From IMG/VR virus record IMGVR_UViG_3300036944_001289, positions 62,001 through 126,000 of that record: a stretch of DNA of 64,000 bases; one strand, given 5' to 3'. Both the position numbers and the translations under genes were made by a program. The notes beneath the pieces were generated by a model. The model was not told the DNA's origin and did no database searches. It was given only the letters and a program-made list of their open reading frames with translations. This DNA is from a virus. Positions 1 to 9,867 of the stretch are shown one piece after another (within the stretch, counting starts at the first letter, position 1; every line of letters begins with the position of its first letter).

Positions 1-1398
1 CATTCTATTAAACGTTATGTTATTAACGTAATCTTTTTGTAGTAAAATATTACTCTCATTGTATATACTAAAATGGTTCTTTTGTAATGTACTTGTTAGA
101 TCATTTTGCTCTTGAAACAGCATAAATCTATTGGTATCATATATCATGATATAATCGTAATTATTATCTGTAATTATACTAGAAAATGAAAGGCTTGATA
201 CAGAAGATATGGTGGTATTACCCCATATAAATTTGCCTATTTTATTCTGTAATTTGTTTAAGAATAGCTTATATACATTTTTAGTTGTACTAACATATAC
301 AATGTTACTATCATTATATGATATTTTGATTTTATTACAATATTCGCCTATATCAAGAATGATATTCGTACTAACAACCTCTGCTGTAGTATCTAATAAA
401 GGTGACGATTTTACAATTACACCTGTTTTGGTCAGTATATATAAGTTTCCATTTACATCTTTCTCTATATAACAGGGTTCGTTTGTTTGAAATACTTTAC
501 TATTAACGTATTTTGTAGTAAACGTCATCTTTGAGTTGTATATGTATACTGTAAAAGAAGATCTATCATAGACGTATAATAAATCGTCAATATAACGTAC
601 AACAGATGGTTCAATCAAACCACCTATTATGTGCACTAATTTCGGGTTATTTAAAGAAACTCTACTATTATTGAGTGTTGAGTTAATACTAATCTTATAA
701 ACCTGTTTATTATCCTTATCTGCAATATATAAGTTACCGTTGCTATCTGCATCTATTGAAGATATATTTAAGAAGTTTATTTTTGAAGTTGCGTCTACCG
801 CAGTTGCAGATGCAACTGCTCTAAATGTATTAAATTGATTATTAAAATTAAATATGAAATATGCGCTTGGTGTCTGTGTTACTACGTTTAGATTATCACC
901 GTAAAAATTCTTTACTAATAATATATCACTTATTGCAGTTAGTTGCGGGTTTACAGACTGTATACCATATGCACCGGAGTTAGCTGATGATTTCCAGTTT
1001 AATAAGGTGCCTCCGTTTGAAGTAACAGACGCATAGGCGGTATAACCATTCGGTAAGTTATTAGTTAATGCAGAGCATCGTCTGTATAAATCGAAAAAAT
1101 TACTAATGATTTTACCAATTTTTAAATTAATCGAATTCGAATTTACGATTTCATTACTGCTAAAGGTTATATCCTGTTCGTTATACGGTAACGATGTATC
1201 TGTGAGCGGGGTATAGTTAAAATATCCTTCGTTGATAATAAAATCATTTAAAATGTTAGATTGGTTCTGTAATTGTGCGGAAGTATTTGTATAATATCTA
1301 TTAACATATGCAATATTGTCTTTCAGGTTATAAAAACCTGTATATGCAGACCCGTTATAGGTAAACGTATCACCTTCTGTGTAATTATAAATGTTCAT
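1..1398 (-). CDS. Large tail fibre/adhesin-like protein, N-terminal part (runs off the window)
   Basis: Reading the minus strand from the ATG at 1398 gives 466 open codons to base 1, so the gene continues beyond the window. The start overlaps the stop of the upstream gene (ATGA), which supports this start. I do not recognise the family. The second half contains repeated short beta-strand phrases such as 'DSNGNLYIADKDNKQVYKI' and 'DVNGNLYILTKTGVIV', which look like NHL/beta-propeller blades. The composition (rich in N, S, T, Y; few Cys) fits a secreted or virion surface protein. With its neighbours up to 9.8 kb it forms a minus-strand run of very long structural genes downstream of gp25, where T4-type phages often keep fibre and host-recognition proteins. 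Function is inferred from context and repeats only. Confidence 0.65.
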   Translation of the reverse strand, partial: MNIYNYTEGDTFTYNGSAYTGFYNLKDNIAYVNRYYTNTSAQLQNQSNILNDFIINEGYFNYTPLTDTSLPYNEQDITFSSNEIVNSNSINLKIGKIISNFFDLYRRCSALTNNLPNGYTAYASVTSNGGTLLNWKSSANSGAYGIQSVNPQLTAISDILLVKNFYGDNLNVVTQTPSAYFIFNFNNQFNTFRAVASATAVDATSKINFLNISSIDADSNGNLYIADKDNKQVYKISINSTLNNSRVSLNNPKLVHIIGGLIEPSVVRYIDDLLYVYDRSSFTVYIYNSKMTFTTKYVNSKVFQTNEPCYIEKDVNGNLYILTKTGVIVKSSPLLDTTAEVVSTNIILDIGEYCNKIKISYNDSNIVYVSTTKNVYKLFLNKLQNKIGKFIWGNTTISSVSSLSFSSIITDNNYDYIMIYDTNRFMLFQEQNDLTSTLQKNHFSIYNESNILLQKDYVNNITFNRM

Positions 1399-4300
1399 CG
1401 TATGTCAAGATTGTATGTAATATCGCTTATATTTGAAGGTAGTATAGATCTAACTCTATCATTAACTACACTTGTCAAAGAGCTTGCGGTTGTACTATCA
1501 ACGTCTAATCCTTTAATATAAACTAATACTTTATTAGATAATCTACCAGGTATGTTATACTTGAAGATATTATCTACGGTTTCTATAGAATTTCTATCAT
1601 CACAAGTGAAGTCGATGTTTATATTGTCTATAGTTATACCTCTCATATAGAGATACTTAATAAAGTCATCTGATAAGGATATGTTGTATATATTAAAATC
1701 TGATACATCGAAACCTGTTGCAATTATTTTTTGATTTGTTATGTAGTCTGTTATTGACTTGTCACTATAATTCTGATTACCTAAGTATAGAATATTTTTA
1801 ACTATAGTGTCAATAGATAATAAATTAGTAGGTGTACTAATGGAATTAGTTAGTACACCATTAACGTAAACATTAATTACACCGTCGAGTAAATTAAAGT
1901 CCATATCAATATGGTTATCTAGGTATTGTAATGGTATTACGTCAATAATTGAATTATCGTTCAGTACATTAACTGAAGAGTAATTAAACGCCCAATACGA
2001 TACAGGTGTGATTGCAGACCAACTGTGAGCATATGTACTCCATACTCTTGCAGATGTTTGTGTAATAAATGTATTTGGTAAGTTTACTGTTAAACAAAGC
2101 TTATCTTCGTAATTTTTATACGTATTTTCTGCGAAGTAAAATCCAGTACAGTTAACAAACGCGTTATTTCCAGACACTGAAGAAATTGATAGGCTATATG
2201 TTGATAGAATCTTACCTGTAGTAAGGGATATCTTATCAGCAATAATATTATTATTAGTGTCTCTTGAAAAGATTAAAGGTAGAGTTTTATAATCTTCGGA
2301 TATAAAGTCTATTTTGAAACCGTTGACAGCTGACTCTGAAAGGCTTATAGTAGATAATAGCTCTCTATCTGTATTAAAAATCTTTAAGCTATTGTTACTC
2401 TGAATATAGAGATTATTATCGTGACTACTTATATCGTCTATTTTATAGACTGTACTCAACCCGACATACGAGGTATTTGTAGGTAGATTAGTAAACAATA
2501 CATATTTGTCTGATGACAGACTTGCACCAAAAGTATCGTTAATATTTATACCTTTTTCTCCAGGTAATGTAAAGGTACTATCTGTTGATGTGGTAATTAC
2601 TGAACTTGCCCCGTTAGATAGTGTTGTTGAGAGAGCAGTTACGAGTGTCTGTAGATCTGTAATGTAGACAGGGCATGGTGATACATTTTTGGTGGTAAAT
2701 ATAGCTTTATTACCTTTACCATAAAAGTGTCTGCTAGCAACCGATGTTTTAATTCCGTCAGGTATATCTGTATTGTAATTAATTATTTGACCGGTAATGT
2801 CAGTTCTAAATAACCCGTTAGATGTGCGTAATACTATATCTGTTGTTTGTGAAACATAACAGATATCAGATATGTTACCTACAGCAACAGGGTCATATGT
2901 ATTCTTTTTTATAAGATTGAAATCAGTATCATAAAAATACACCGCATTGTTTTGCTGTATAATTATGAAAGGTGTAAAGTAAAAATTTTTACGTAATGCA
3001 AAACCTATATTATAATTGTTACCTAATAACTGATATGCTTTTGCATTTTCGAAATCTTTTGCTTTTATCCTAAAGGATACGTTAAATCTACCAGTACCTA
3101 TACTACCTATATCAAAGCTATCATATACAGAACCGTTAAGTAATAGTTGTTCAGTTTCAGGTTCTTCATTACCTGTATTTATATCGTAAGGTATAATAGT
3201 TTGTCTAAGTAAATTAACGTCTTTACCACTTAAAACATTTTCTATATATTTATTACCTATTCTTGCATAGTAGTAAGTACTATTTGGTTCGAACATTAGT
3301 GCTGACTGTATATCATAAAAATTTAATTTAGTTAGTCCGATATTTTCTACAAAACTATCTAGCTCTGATTTAAATGTAAACACCTGCGATGTACTAGAAC
3401 TGAGTGCATTTATGTATGATGTATTTTGTGGTATATAATATCTATCGTACCAAATACCATCTATGATATTAAACCATGAGCATAAAAATATACCATTTGA
3501 CTCGTTAGCAGTATTAACATTTTTGTTATTATCAAGTAATTTATAAACCCTATCACTAAAGTAAGGAGAAGTTGCAGCGTAAGCACCAGCTTCTTTTAAC
3601 CCGGAATCGTTTATATTAATTCTTGTAAAAGGTGCTATTGTATCAGGCAATGTAAATTTGGTATACTTATCAGGTGTTATTAAGTACTCTTTTGTAAAAA
3701 AATTAAAACCAAGCTGTAATTTTTCGTTAGATGTTTCTTGATAGTCGTTTGTTATAATTGCATTATAATTACGTTGTTGCTTGTTTTTAAAGAAAGGTAC
3801 TCTATTTACAAAGTTATTTTTAGAAGTATAATTTTTTAAGTTAAAAAGATCTACATTACCATCGACTGATGTTGCAGATGGTGTCCAGGTTTCGTAAGGT
3901 GAATATACTAAGAAGTTATTTTTTATATTGGTTAACGAATTATTATTATCTATATTAACACCTGATGTATATAATACAAAATTTTGAGTATTATATACAT
4001 TTGTGTCTCTTGCTTGTCGATTAGTTAAAAAATTTATTCTAGTTTTATTTAGCGCTGAAGGTGTACCTACACTTAAACTATAGACAGCGCTTGAAGGTGC
4101 ACCGTAAACTAACCACCCAGTGCCACTTGTAAGTGTGCAGAATAGGTTAATGATATTATTATCAGAGTCGTATAGATAATTAAAATATGTTGCTGATGCT
4201 GGTGAAAATATTAAGGTGTTGCTAATATTCTCTCGTACAAATAGATATTTTTTGTAATACTTATCATAACTCCAAAGTAAGCATATATTTTCACCACTAG

Positions 4301-4688
4301 TTAATGTATAAAAATCAATTACGAAATTTTGAGCATAACTTGAATTACTTGCTGTTATAGTTGCTTGCGATGCTGAAACCAAACTGTTTGGTATTAATGT
4401 AACGTATTGATTTGGTGTATCTTCTATATAAAGTTGTGTAACAATAGAGTTGTTTAAACGCTCAGGTAAGATCTCATCCATTATATCTTCTTTAGAAAAA
4501 TTAAATGTGAGATAGTTATCTGTATAATTCTTTATTATACAGTCGTTAGAACTTAAGAGAAAATTGTATTCTGTCAATATACTACCTTGCTGTGTACCAT
4601 ACGTAACACTATCAAGATTAGCGGTATCATCTGTAAGCGTGAGATTTACAGGTTTAAGCGTACTATAATATTCAATACCAATAGCCAT
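1395..4688 (-). CDS. Very large tail fibre/adhesin-like structural protein (1097 aa)
   Basis: This is a 1097-residue protein of unknown family, Asn/Ser/Thr/Tyr-rich with no signal peptide or membrane segment. A central part (about residues 600-850) has propeller-like phrases such as 'DIVLRTSNGLFRTDITG'. A stretch near residues 930-1040 ('FNLLDGVINVYVNGVLTNS', 'LYLGNQNYS') resembles a LamG/concanavalin-type jelly-roll domain, common in phage fibres. The C-terminal tail resembles a small alpha/beta assembly domain. A TGTAAATA box lies 7 nt before the start, suggesting late expression. The stop overlaps the next gene by ATGA. Most likely a tail fibre or baseplate-attached adhesin; no exact family is claimed. 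Confidence 0.65.
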   Translation of the reverse strand: MAIGIEYYSTLKPVNLTLTDDTANLDSVTYGTQQGSILTEYNFLLSSNDCIIKNYTDNYLTFNFSKEDIMDEILPERLNNSIVTQLYIEDTPNQYVTLIPNSLVSASQATITASNSSYAQNFVIDFYTLTSGENICLLWSYDKYYKKYLFVRENISNTLIFSPASATYFNYLYDSDNNIINLFCTLTSGTGWLVYGAPSSAVYSLSVGTPSALNKTRINFLTNRQARDTNVYNTQNFVLYTSGVNIDNNNSLTNIKNNFLVYSPYETWTPSATSVDGNVDLFNLKNYTSKNNFVNRVPFFKNKQQRNYNAIITNDYQETSNEKLQLGFNFFTKEYLITPDKYTKFTLPDTIAPFTRININDSGLKEAGAYAATSPYFSDRVYKLLDNNKNVNTANESNGIFLCSWFNIIDGIWYDRYYIPQNTSYINALSSSTSQVFTFKSELDSFVENIGLTKLNFYDIQSALMFEPNSTYYYARIGNKYIENVLSGKDVNLLRQTIIPYDINTGNEEPETEQLLLNGSVYDSFDIGSIGTGRFNVSFRIKAKDFENAKAYQLLGNNYNIGFALRKNFYFTPFIIIQQNNAVYFYDTDFNLIKKNTYDPVAVGNISDICYVSQTTDIVLRTSNGLFRTDITGQIINYNTDIPDGIKTSVASRHFYGKGNKAIFTTKNVSPCPVYITDLQTLVTALSTTLSNGASSVITTSTDSTFTLPGEKGININDTFGASLSSDKYVLFTNLPTNTSYVGLSTVYKIDDISSHDNNLYIQSNNSLKIFNTDRELLSTISLSESAVNGFKIDFISEDYKTLPLIFSRDTNNNIIADKISLTTGKILSTYSLSISSVSGNNAFVNCTGFYFAENTYKNYEDKLCLTVNLPNTFITQTSARVWSTYAHSWSAITPVSYWAFNYSSVNVLNDNSIIDVIPLQYLDNHIDMDFNLLDGVINVYVNGVLTNSISTPTNLLSIDTIVKNILYLGNQNYSDKSITDYITNQKIIATGFDVSDFNIYNISLSDDFIKYLYMRGITIDNINIDFTCDDRNSIETVDNIFKYNIPGRLSNKVLVYIKGLDVDSTTASSLTSVVNDRVRSILPSNISDITYNLDIR

Positions 4689-4695
4689 TTAACAA

Positions 4696-4703
4696 TATTT
4701 ACA
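4696..4703 (-). promoter_or_regulatory. Late-promoter-like box TGTAAATA
   Basis: Minus-strand TGTAAATA 7 nt before the ATG at 4688. It matches the T4 late -10 pattern loosely, with longer spacing than the 5-nt class. Confidence 0.4.
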
Positions 4704-4711
4704 AAATAGTA

Positions 4712-5530
4712 TTAGCTATCTACATCAGAATACCATTTTTGTAAAACTTCAGTTGAGATAAATTCGCTAAAATGATCAAAAACAGGCTTTGTATCTAAGT
4801 TTAATTCTTTATGACCTATAAAATAATTTTTTACCTTATCTTCAAGTGTTAGCCTATATGGTACACCGTTAGGTCTTGCAAATCTATGTAACCATCGTAA
4901 AAATGGTAGACATAAAACTTTTTTACCATTTTTACGATATTTTTCATGTATATAACCTTCTTCACCACCAAAACCTCTAAATTTAGAGTTAAATCCTAAC
5001 CATGCGTCTTTTCTGCAAGCAAATAGACCCATTCCTTGAGCAGGTATTTCAAACGGTTGATTATTTATATTCAATCCACGAGGATCTGTACCCCAGGTAC
5101 CCCACATTTGACCTCTCCAAACTAAGTCAAAATGTGTGGAAATGTGTTTTATATCATCATATAACAGTGGACCGTGTAATAGATTTCCTTCATCTAACCC
5201 TTTAACAAAAAAATCTATTAATATTTTTATTGATCCTGGATATAGTAGTACGTGACTATCGATACACATAACATACGGTGTATTTGCATATTCAAATATT
5301 TTACCTTTTACGAAAGTTGATGAGTACTCCCTAAAAGGTATAACTTTACCATTTGGAACTGAGGATATAAAACTTCTTAATGCCTCACCATGCTTACTAT
5401 CTGGATTGTTATCAACAACAATTATTTCAATATCGTTAAGTACTTCAGAATGATATAGTCTAATCGACTGTATCGTAAAGTACACACCATCATAATCATC
5501 AAACGTTGGAATTCCAATTGTTAGCTTCAT
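4712..5530 (-). CDS. Family 2-type glycosyltransferase (GT-A fold)
   Basis: This 272-residue protein starts with the GT-A nucleotide-sugar fold 'MKLTIGIPTFDDYDGV', followed by 'IEIIVVDNNPDS' (GT2 motif) and 'YVMCIDSHVLLYPGS', a DxD/DxH-type metal and sugar-nucleotide site near residue 95. 'RGFGGEEGYIHEKYR' near residue 200 corresponds to the acceptor/catalytic acidic region of GT2/GT27-like enzymes. It probably moves a sugar from a nucleotide-sugar donor in the host cytoplasm. The gene overlaps the 3' end of the Thr-rich protease gene by 32 nt and lies among fibre genes, so glycosylation of virion surface proteins is a plausible but unproven role. Sugar-nucleotide genes of the phage lie at 35.4-39.8 kb. 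Confidence 0.85.
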   Translation of the reverse strand: MKLTIGIPTFDDYDGVYFTIQSIRLYHSEVLNDIEIIVVDNNPDSKHGEALRSFISSVPNGKVIPFREYSSTFVKGKIFEYANTPYVMCIDSHVLLYPGSIKILIDFFVKGLDEGNLLHGPLLYDDIKHISTHFDLVWRGQMWGTWGTDPRGLNINNQPFEIPAQGMGLFACRKDAWLGFNSKFRGFGGEEGYIHEKYRKNGKKVLCLPFLRWLHRFARPNGVPYRLTLEDKVKNYFIGHKELNLDTKPVFDHFSEFISTEVLQKWYSDVDS

Positions 5531-8500
5531 TGTATGTATCTATTAATACCTGTTGTAGTTTATTTTCAACTTCTACAATTTCGAGTTCATTTACAGTTAT
5601 ATCTCTACTATAATAGGAAAATACTCTGCTTGAATAATAATTAATACCATCTAGTCTAGAAGTTGGATTAGGTGGGTATACAACACTAAGTGATTGGTTG
5701 AAATATATTTCTTCTATAGGTACTCTATTAGATATTGGTGTACTGTATACATTAGGTGCTGGGTAATAAGTTCTGGAGGTTAATGCAAAAGAATTTGTTA
5801 ACCCACTATTATAAAACGCCATCACATGGCACCCGTCTGATAATGAAGGTGTACGGGTATTTAAAGGTAATATATCTACTGCTACATCATTACATATTAT
5901 AAGTTGCCACACTCTATAAAGGTAGTAATCTATACCGTTTACTGTTATATTTGTGGCACATGCCGGGAAAGTATGCGTTGTATTTCCTGGTATAATATCC
6001 CGTCTAGACGTAAATTGTAAGGGTGAGTTAAATTCAAGATATTGAGGTGTGTTTGATTGAGTTGTAGTAGTCGTTGTGCTAGTAGTTGTGGTAGGTGTGT
6101 TTGATTGAGTTGTAGTAGTCGTTGTGCTAGTAGTTGTGGTAGGTGCTGTAGATAATGCTATTGTGTTTAATCCAATATTGTAAAATTGTCTACCGGATAA
6201 TGTTATTGTATGTGGTGTCTCAGTTTGAGTCTCTACACTTATGTTTTTTATAACAGGTATATGAGATGGTATCGTTCCAGACCAAGGTGATATATTTAAT
6301 GAGTCTACTATACGGTCTATTCTACAAATAAATCCACTTGCATCGTTAGTAGGCGTTCTACCCGCAAATATCAAACCCACACATTTCCATGTTGATAATG
6401 AAGGTATAGTTGAGCTTAATAAAGCAAATACAGCTGTTCCAGAATCTCCACCCTGGGTTACTGGAAATGCTTTTTCTTTACTTCTCAATGTAATACAGTC
6501 TTTAAATAATAAAGGTTTAGTGTTAGTGTAAACATTTACAAGTGAACTTGCACCTATGCTATCAATTATAATCTTATCGTTCGTTCTATTATTAATACCA
6601 AAACAACCATCTACATTATAGCCTAAAACACTAAAACTACTATTGGAGTTAAAAAGTAGAGTTTCCTTGTTACTGTTACTTGAAGAAAATACACCATATA
6701 CATCATCCGCTGTAATCCCTGGTATTTTCGTAAACGTGTTAGAGTTAGCTTGTGCTTGTATAGCAGTTAAAGGGTTTGTGCTGTATGTTACATTGTAATT
6801 ACTATTACTATCTGTATTCTTTTTAACATAAATTTCACCACCAGATAGAATACCTGTAACTGAATTGTATCCATCATTTACCGCTTTTATATTACCTTTA
6901 AAACTTGGATAAAATATTATACTTGTGCCTTGACTAGATGAACTAAAAATTTCACATAATACATCATTTGTAGATAGTGCAAATAACCTCGAAGATAATA
7001 AATTACAGTCTAATATTTTTTTAAAATTACCAACATTTAAAATATTGCTATTTAATGAATAAGGGGTATTAGTAACAGGAAATGAAGAAAAAGATGCGTA
7101 GTTATAGTAAGAAGGTATAGAATAAAAGATTTTATTACCTGATAATGCAACAAGTGAGTAGTTAAATAAAGCTATTTGGTCCCACTCACCAGGTAACTCA
7201 ACCCAAGTAGTTGTACTATCTGCAGATAGACCATAACCAATAGTCTGACTAGTACTATTGTTTCCTATCACATTTATCTTCTTGTCTTTTAAGATATAAA
7301 TATTTCCGGAATATATTTTTAAATCTATATTATCATAATTAGGTAATTGATTCGGTAGTACGCTGTACCTGTCAGAATAATTATATTGGTATCTAGTGCT
7401 AGTTCCTGACGAGTATAGTTTATTATCTACACCTAAACCTACAAAAAAAGTATTATCTAACCAAACGTCTTTAAACTTCATAGGTAATAGACCAAATTCT
7501 AATCTACTACCACCTGGTACTATATTTATATTACCAAAAAAAAGCAAATTAAAAGAACCATGACCACAGTGATATACGTCTGTACCACTAAAACCAAATA
7601 GAGTTGTACCGTAATATGTTTTATAGTGTTTTACCTTTGTAAATATGCTAGACAATTGTGTTTGATTGGTTATAAGATCTATTGGTACTGCATGGGTATC
7701 TTTTGTATATATGTTTCCAGGAAACCCCATAGGCCCTAATGTTCTACCACTTCTGAATACAGGTGATTGAAAATTAGGTGAATTAGGGTCAAGTAAAGAA
7801 TCAATCTCTTGTGTTGTTGCAAATTGATAAGGTCCAGGTACATTAAACCCTATAACTTGATTAGAAGATGTATCTATAATGTTATAATTTTGTATATGTA
7901 CAAGGGCTGCATCAATGTAATTATTATCTAAATTAAATGTTTGACACCTCTTATGTCTACCTATAGTATGTTGAGGCCATATTGATATAGCACCATAAGG
8001 TGTGTATTGTGAAGATGCTGGCTGCCTTGCAGATAAAATAGCTGTATTTAAATTTGTACCAGATACAGATAGATAACCAGACATTTGACTCTGCGCATAC
8101 ACGTGGTTGTTTGAAAGACAGCAAATCGAGTTATCTGTATTATCTTTAACGATCAATCCTAATGTAGCGTCGGAACCTAATGTATGAATTGATGATACAC
8201 CACTTTTCAATGGTCTATGTATGTTTCTTGAAATACTTAGAGGTATTACAAGAGGGTCCATGGTATTAAAATAGGTTGTTGCTTGGATTTTAATATCTTC
8301 TACTTGGTGCGGTACGTATATAGGTAATTCACCGCTCAAATTCTCTACATTATTATAACTATCTAAAGTACTAATCGTACCAGTCTCTAACACATCTGTA
8401 ATAACGTCTGTACCATCTAAAGTAATTGTTAGAGGTAATATCTCTTCAGGTAACAACTCTTCGATTGATTTCTTTTTTGTAACAAAAAACTTAACACATA

Positions 8501-8618
8501 TCTCATCAGTATCAATTAAATCTACTTCTTTGGTAGATATGCACCAGCCTACAACGTTAGGGTATTGATCTGAAAAATTCTGTGCGTTTAGAAACTCTTT
8601 TAAGCTCGTTATATTCAT
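5499..8618 (-). CDS. Trypsin-like serine protease with an RCC1-like beta-propeller insert and Thr-rich linker (1039 aa)
   Basis: The protein carries a chymotrypsin/trypsin-type triad in order: His172 in 'CCLSNNHVYA', Asp236 in 'NNYIDAALVHI' and Ser726 in 'QGGDSGTAVF'. Asp236 and Ser726 are about 490 residues apart, far more than in a normal protease. The extra piece (roughly 345-700) has RCC1-like blade motifs such as 'KLYSSGTSTRYQYN' and 'FSVLGYNVDGCFGINN'. After the protease come an IPT/TIG-like segment, two perfect 16-residue Thr-rich repeats (encoded at 6045-6140) and a C-terminal domain. The gene sits between fibre-type genes and has a TATAAATA box 9 nt before its ATG, so a late virion protein is likely. 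It may cleave host-surface or phage fibre protein; the target is unknown. Confidence 0.75.
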   Translation of the reverse strand: MNITSLKEFLNAQNFSDQYPNVVGWCISTKEVDLIDTDEICVKFFVTKKKSIEELLPEEILPLTITLDGTDVITDVLETGTISTLDSYNNVENLSGELPIYVPHQVEDIKIQATTYFNTMDPLVIPLSISRNIHRPLKSGVSSIHTLGSDATLGLIVKDNTDNSICCLSNNHVYAQSQMSGYLSVSGTNLNTAILSARQPASSQYTPYGAISIWPQHTIGRHKRCQTFNLDNNYIDAALVHIQNYNIIDTSSNQVIGFNVPGPYQFATTQEIDSLLDPNSPNFQSPVFRSGRTLGPMGFPGNIYTKDTHAVPIDLITNQTQLSSIFTKVKHYKTYYGTTLFGFSGTDVYHCGHGSFNLLFFGNINIVPGGSRLEFGLLPMKFKDVWLDNTFFVGLGVDNKLYSSGTSTRYQYNYSDRYSVLPNQLPNYDNIDLKIYSGNIYILKDKKINVIGNNSTSQTIGYGLSADSTTTWVELPGEWDQIALFNYSLVALSGNKIFYSIPSYYNYASFSSFPVTNTPYSLNSNILNVGNFKKILDCNLLSSRLFALSTNDVLCEIFSSSSQGTSIIFYPSFKGNIKAVNDGYNSVTGILSGGEIYVKKNTDSNSNYNVTYSTNPLTAIQAQANSNTFTKIPGITADDVYGVFSSSNSNKETLLFNSNSSFSVLGYNVDGCFGINNRTNDKIIIDSIGASSLVNVYTNTKPLLFKDCITLRSKEKAFPVTQGGDSGTAVFALLSSTIPSLSTWKCVGLIFAGRTPTNDASGFICRIDRIVDSLNISPWSGTIPSHIPVIKNISVETQTETPHTITLSGRQFYNIGLNTIALSTAPTTTTSTTTTTTQSNTPTTTTSTTTTTTQSNTPQYLEFNSPLQFTSRRDIIPGNTTHTFPACATNITVNGIDYYLYRVWQLIICNDVAVDILPLNTRTPSLSDGCHVMAFYNSGLTNSFALTSRTYYPAPNVYSTPISNRVPIEEIYFNQSLSVVYPPNPTSRLDGINYYSSRVFSYYSRDITVNELEIVEVENKLQQVLIDTYNEANNWNSNV
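6045..6140 (-). repeat. Two perfect 48-bp tandem repeats coding a Thr-rich linker
   Basis: Two identical 48-bp units (6045-6092, 6093-6140) lie inside the protease gene. Each encodes 16 residues dominated by Thr with one Ser and a QSNTP end. A partial third unit follows. The exact identity at DNA level points to recent duplication by slippage or recombination. Confidence 0.9.
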
Positions 8619-8619
8619 T

Positions 8620-9846
8620 TTATATTATATTTATATTACCTGAAACTGACGGTGTTAATGCGTTTACGTAGCATATAGTACCTGTAGATGATGGTGTCCA
8701 CATGATTGTACCTGTGGTTATACCTGAGGTACTGTTGTTACCGTATATATCTGTTATTGACGATGTGTCAAGTGCACTATTTCTTATTGCAAACGGTATA
8801 GATGTACCTACTATGAGGTCGTAATTAGTGTTAGCAGATAGTGTAATTGTTGGATTACTACCTGATGATTGATCTGTTCTAAATTCACCACTAAAAGACG
8901 ATACGTTTATAACTACAGAGCTTGAAGTAAACAACATACTATAAACTGTAGTAGTTGGTGAGGGTGTAGTAGTTGTGGTCGTTGTCGTTGTAGTTGTGGT
9001 CGTTGTGGTTGTTGTGGGGTCGGGTGGGTCGATCGGTGGTAGAGTTGTTGTAGTTGTAGTAGTTGTTATTGGTATTTCAGGTTCTGGTATTATAATAGGT
9101 GGTAGGGATATTATAGGATCCGGTGCACTGCCTAATGAAAATAGTAAGTTACCGTCAATACTACCATTAAAATTTATATTTTTAACCTTTATAGGAAAAT
9201 TACCAGACCATGTTATACCTACACGCACACTATCAGGTACTTTACTTAAATCTATATTCGTATTATATGTTACAACTTGTTTATATATATCGTCTTCATA
9301 CGTATATAACGTTACCTGTTGCATATTGTTTTTAAATGCAACTCTAAATACATTCCATTCATCATTGAATGGTTTTGCAAAACCAGGTATATAATTCGAA
9401 CCAACGTATTCAAATGAGGATAGTTTTCTTACAACAAAGCTACTAGGCTGTAATGTATTAGTACCTGTATTAAATTGTTGTAATCCACCGTTTGATGTAA
9501 AAATACCATCTACATCATACATCGCACACATAAAAAAACCACTAACTGCTGAAAAAGGTGTTGTGTTAGTATCCGTAATAATACCTAAACCACCACCAGC
9601 ACCACCACCAGTTAATGTAGTTACTCTGCTATCTAATAGAAATACACCAAAACCATCATATATTGTGGAGAACTGCAAACCTAAAAAGTCATCATTTTGC
9701 AATAAGAGTCTGTCACCTGTTTGCAATAATAAGTTACCTAAAGATACTCTTTCTTCAGGGTCTTGTATCAAAAACGAAACAGTTATATCATTATCTGTTT
9801 TAAATGCTTGTTTATAAAGTATATTGCTACAAAAACCTGATGACAT
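8620..9846 (-). CDS. L-type lectin-like domain, Thr-rich linkers and degenerate cupredoxin-like domain (408 aa)
   Basis: Residues about 1-235 look like a concanavalin/legume-lectin-type jelly roll ('DGFGVFLLDSRVTTL', 'GGGAGGGLGII', 'SGFFMCAMYDVDG'). A Pro/Thr stretch follows, with two near-pure Thr tracts (about residues 262-300). The C-terminal 110 residues resemble the cupredoxin-like domain seen in many phage and marine bacterial proteins ('NPTITLSANTNYDLIV', 'GTIMWTPSSTGTICYV'), but the usual His/Cys/His/Met copper ligands are not conserved. A late box lies exactly 5 nt before the ATG. It probably decorates the tail or fibres and binds glycans. It ends 2 nt before the protease gene. Confidence 0.65.
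   Translation of the reverse strand: MSSGFCSNILYKQAFKTDNDITVSFLIQDPEERVSLGNLLLQTGDRLLLQNDDFLGLQFSTIYDGFGVFLLDSRVTTLTGGGAGGGLGIITDTNTTPFSAVSGFFMCAMYDVDGIFTSNGGLQQFNTGTNTLQPSSFVVRKLSSFEYVGSNYIPGFAKPFNDEWNVFRVAFKNNMQQVTLYTYEDDIYKQVVTYNTNIDLSKVPDSVRVGITWSGNFPIKVKNINFNGSIDGNLLFSLGSAPDPIISLPPIIIPEPEIPITTTTTTTTLPPIDPPDPTTTTTTTTTTTTTTTTTPSPTTTVYSMLFTSSSVVINVSSFSGEFRTDQSSGSNPTITLSANTNYDLIVGTSIPFAIRNSALDTSSITDIYGNNSTSGITTGTIMWTPSSTGTICYVNALTPSVSGNINII
8628..8635 (-). promoter_or_regulatory. Late-promoter-like box TATAAATA
   Basis: Perfect T4 late consensus on the minus strand, 9 nt before the ATG at 8618 of the protease gene. Confidence 0.5.
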
Positions 9847-9851
9847 GTAAT

Positions 9852-9859
9852 TATTTAGT
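9852..9859 (-). promoter_or_regulatory. Late-promoter-like box ACTAAATA
   Basis: Lies exactly 5 nt before the ATG at 9846 (lectin-like protein), the predominant spacing in this genome. Confidence 0.6.
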
Positions 9860-9867
9860 AAGTATTA

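Noticed and set aside
6045-6140. CRISPR-like or regulatory repeat
   Set aside because: The repeats are contiguous, without spacers, and in frame within a protein linker.
8975-9394. Plus-strand ORF with a long Val run
   Set aside because: It is the antisense reading of the Thr (ACN) tract of the lectin-like protein; Val runs come from GTN codons of the opposite strand.
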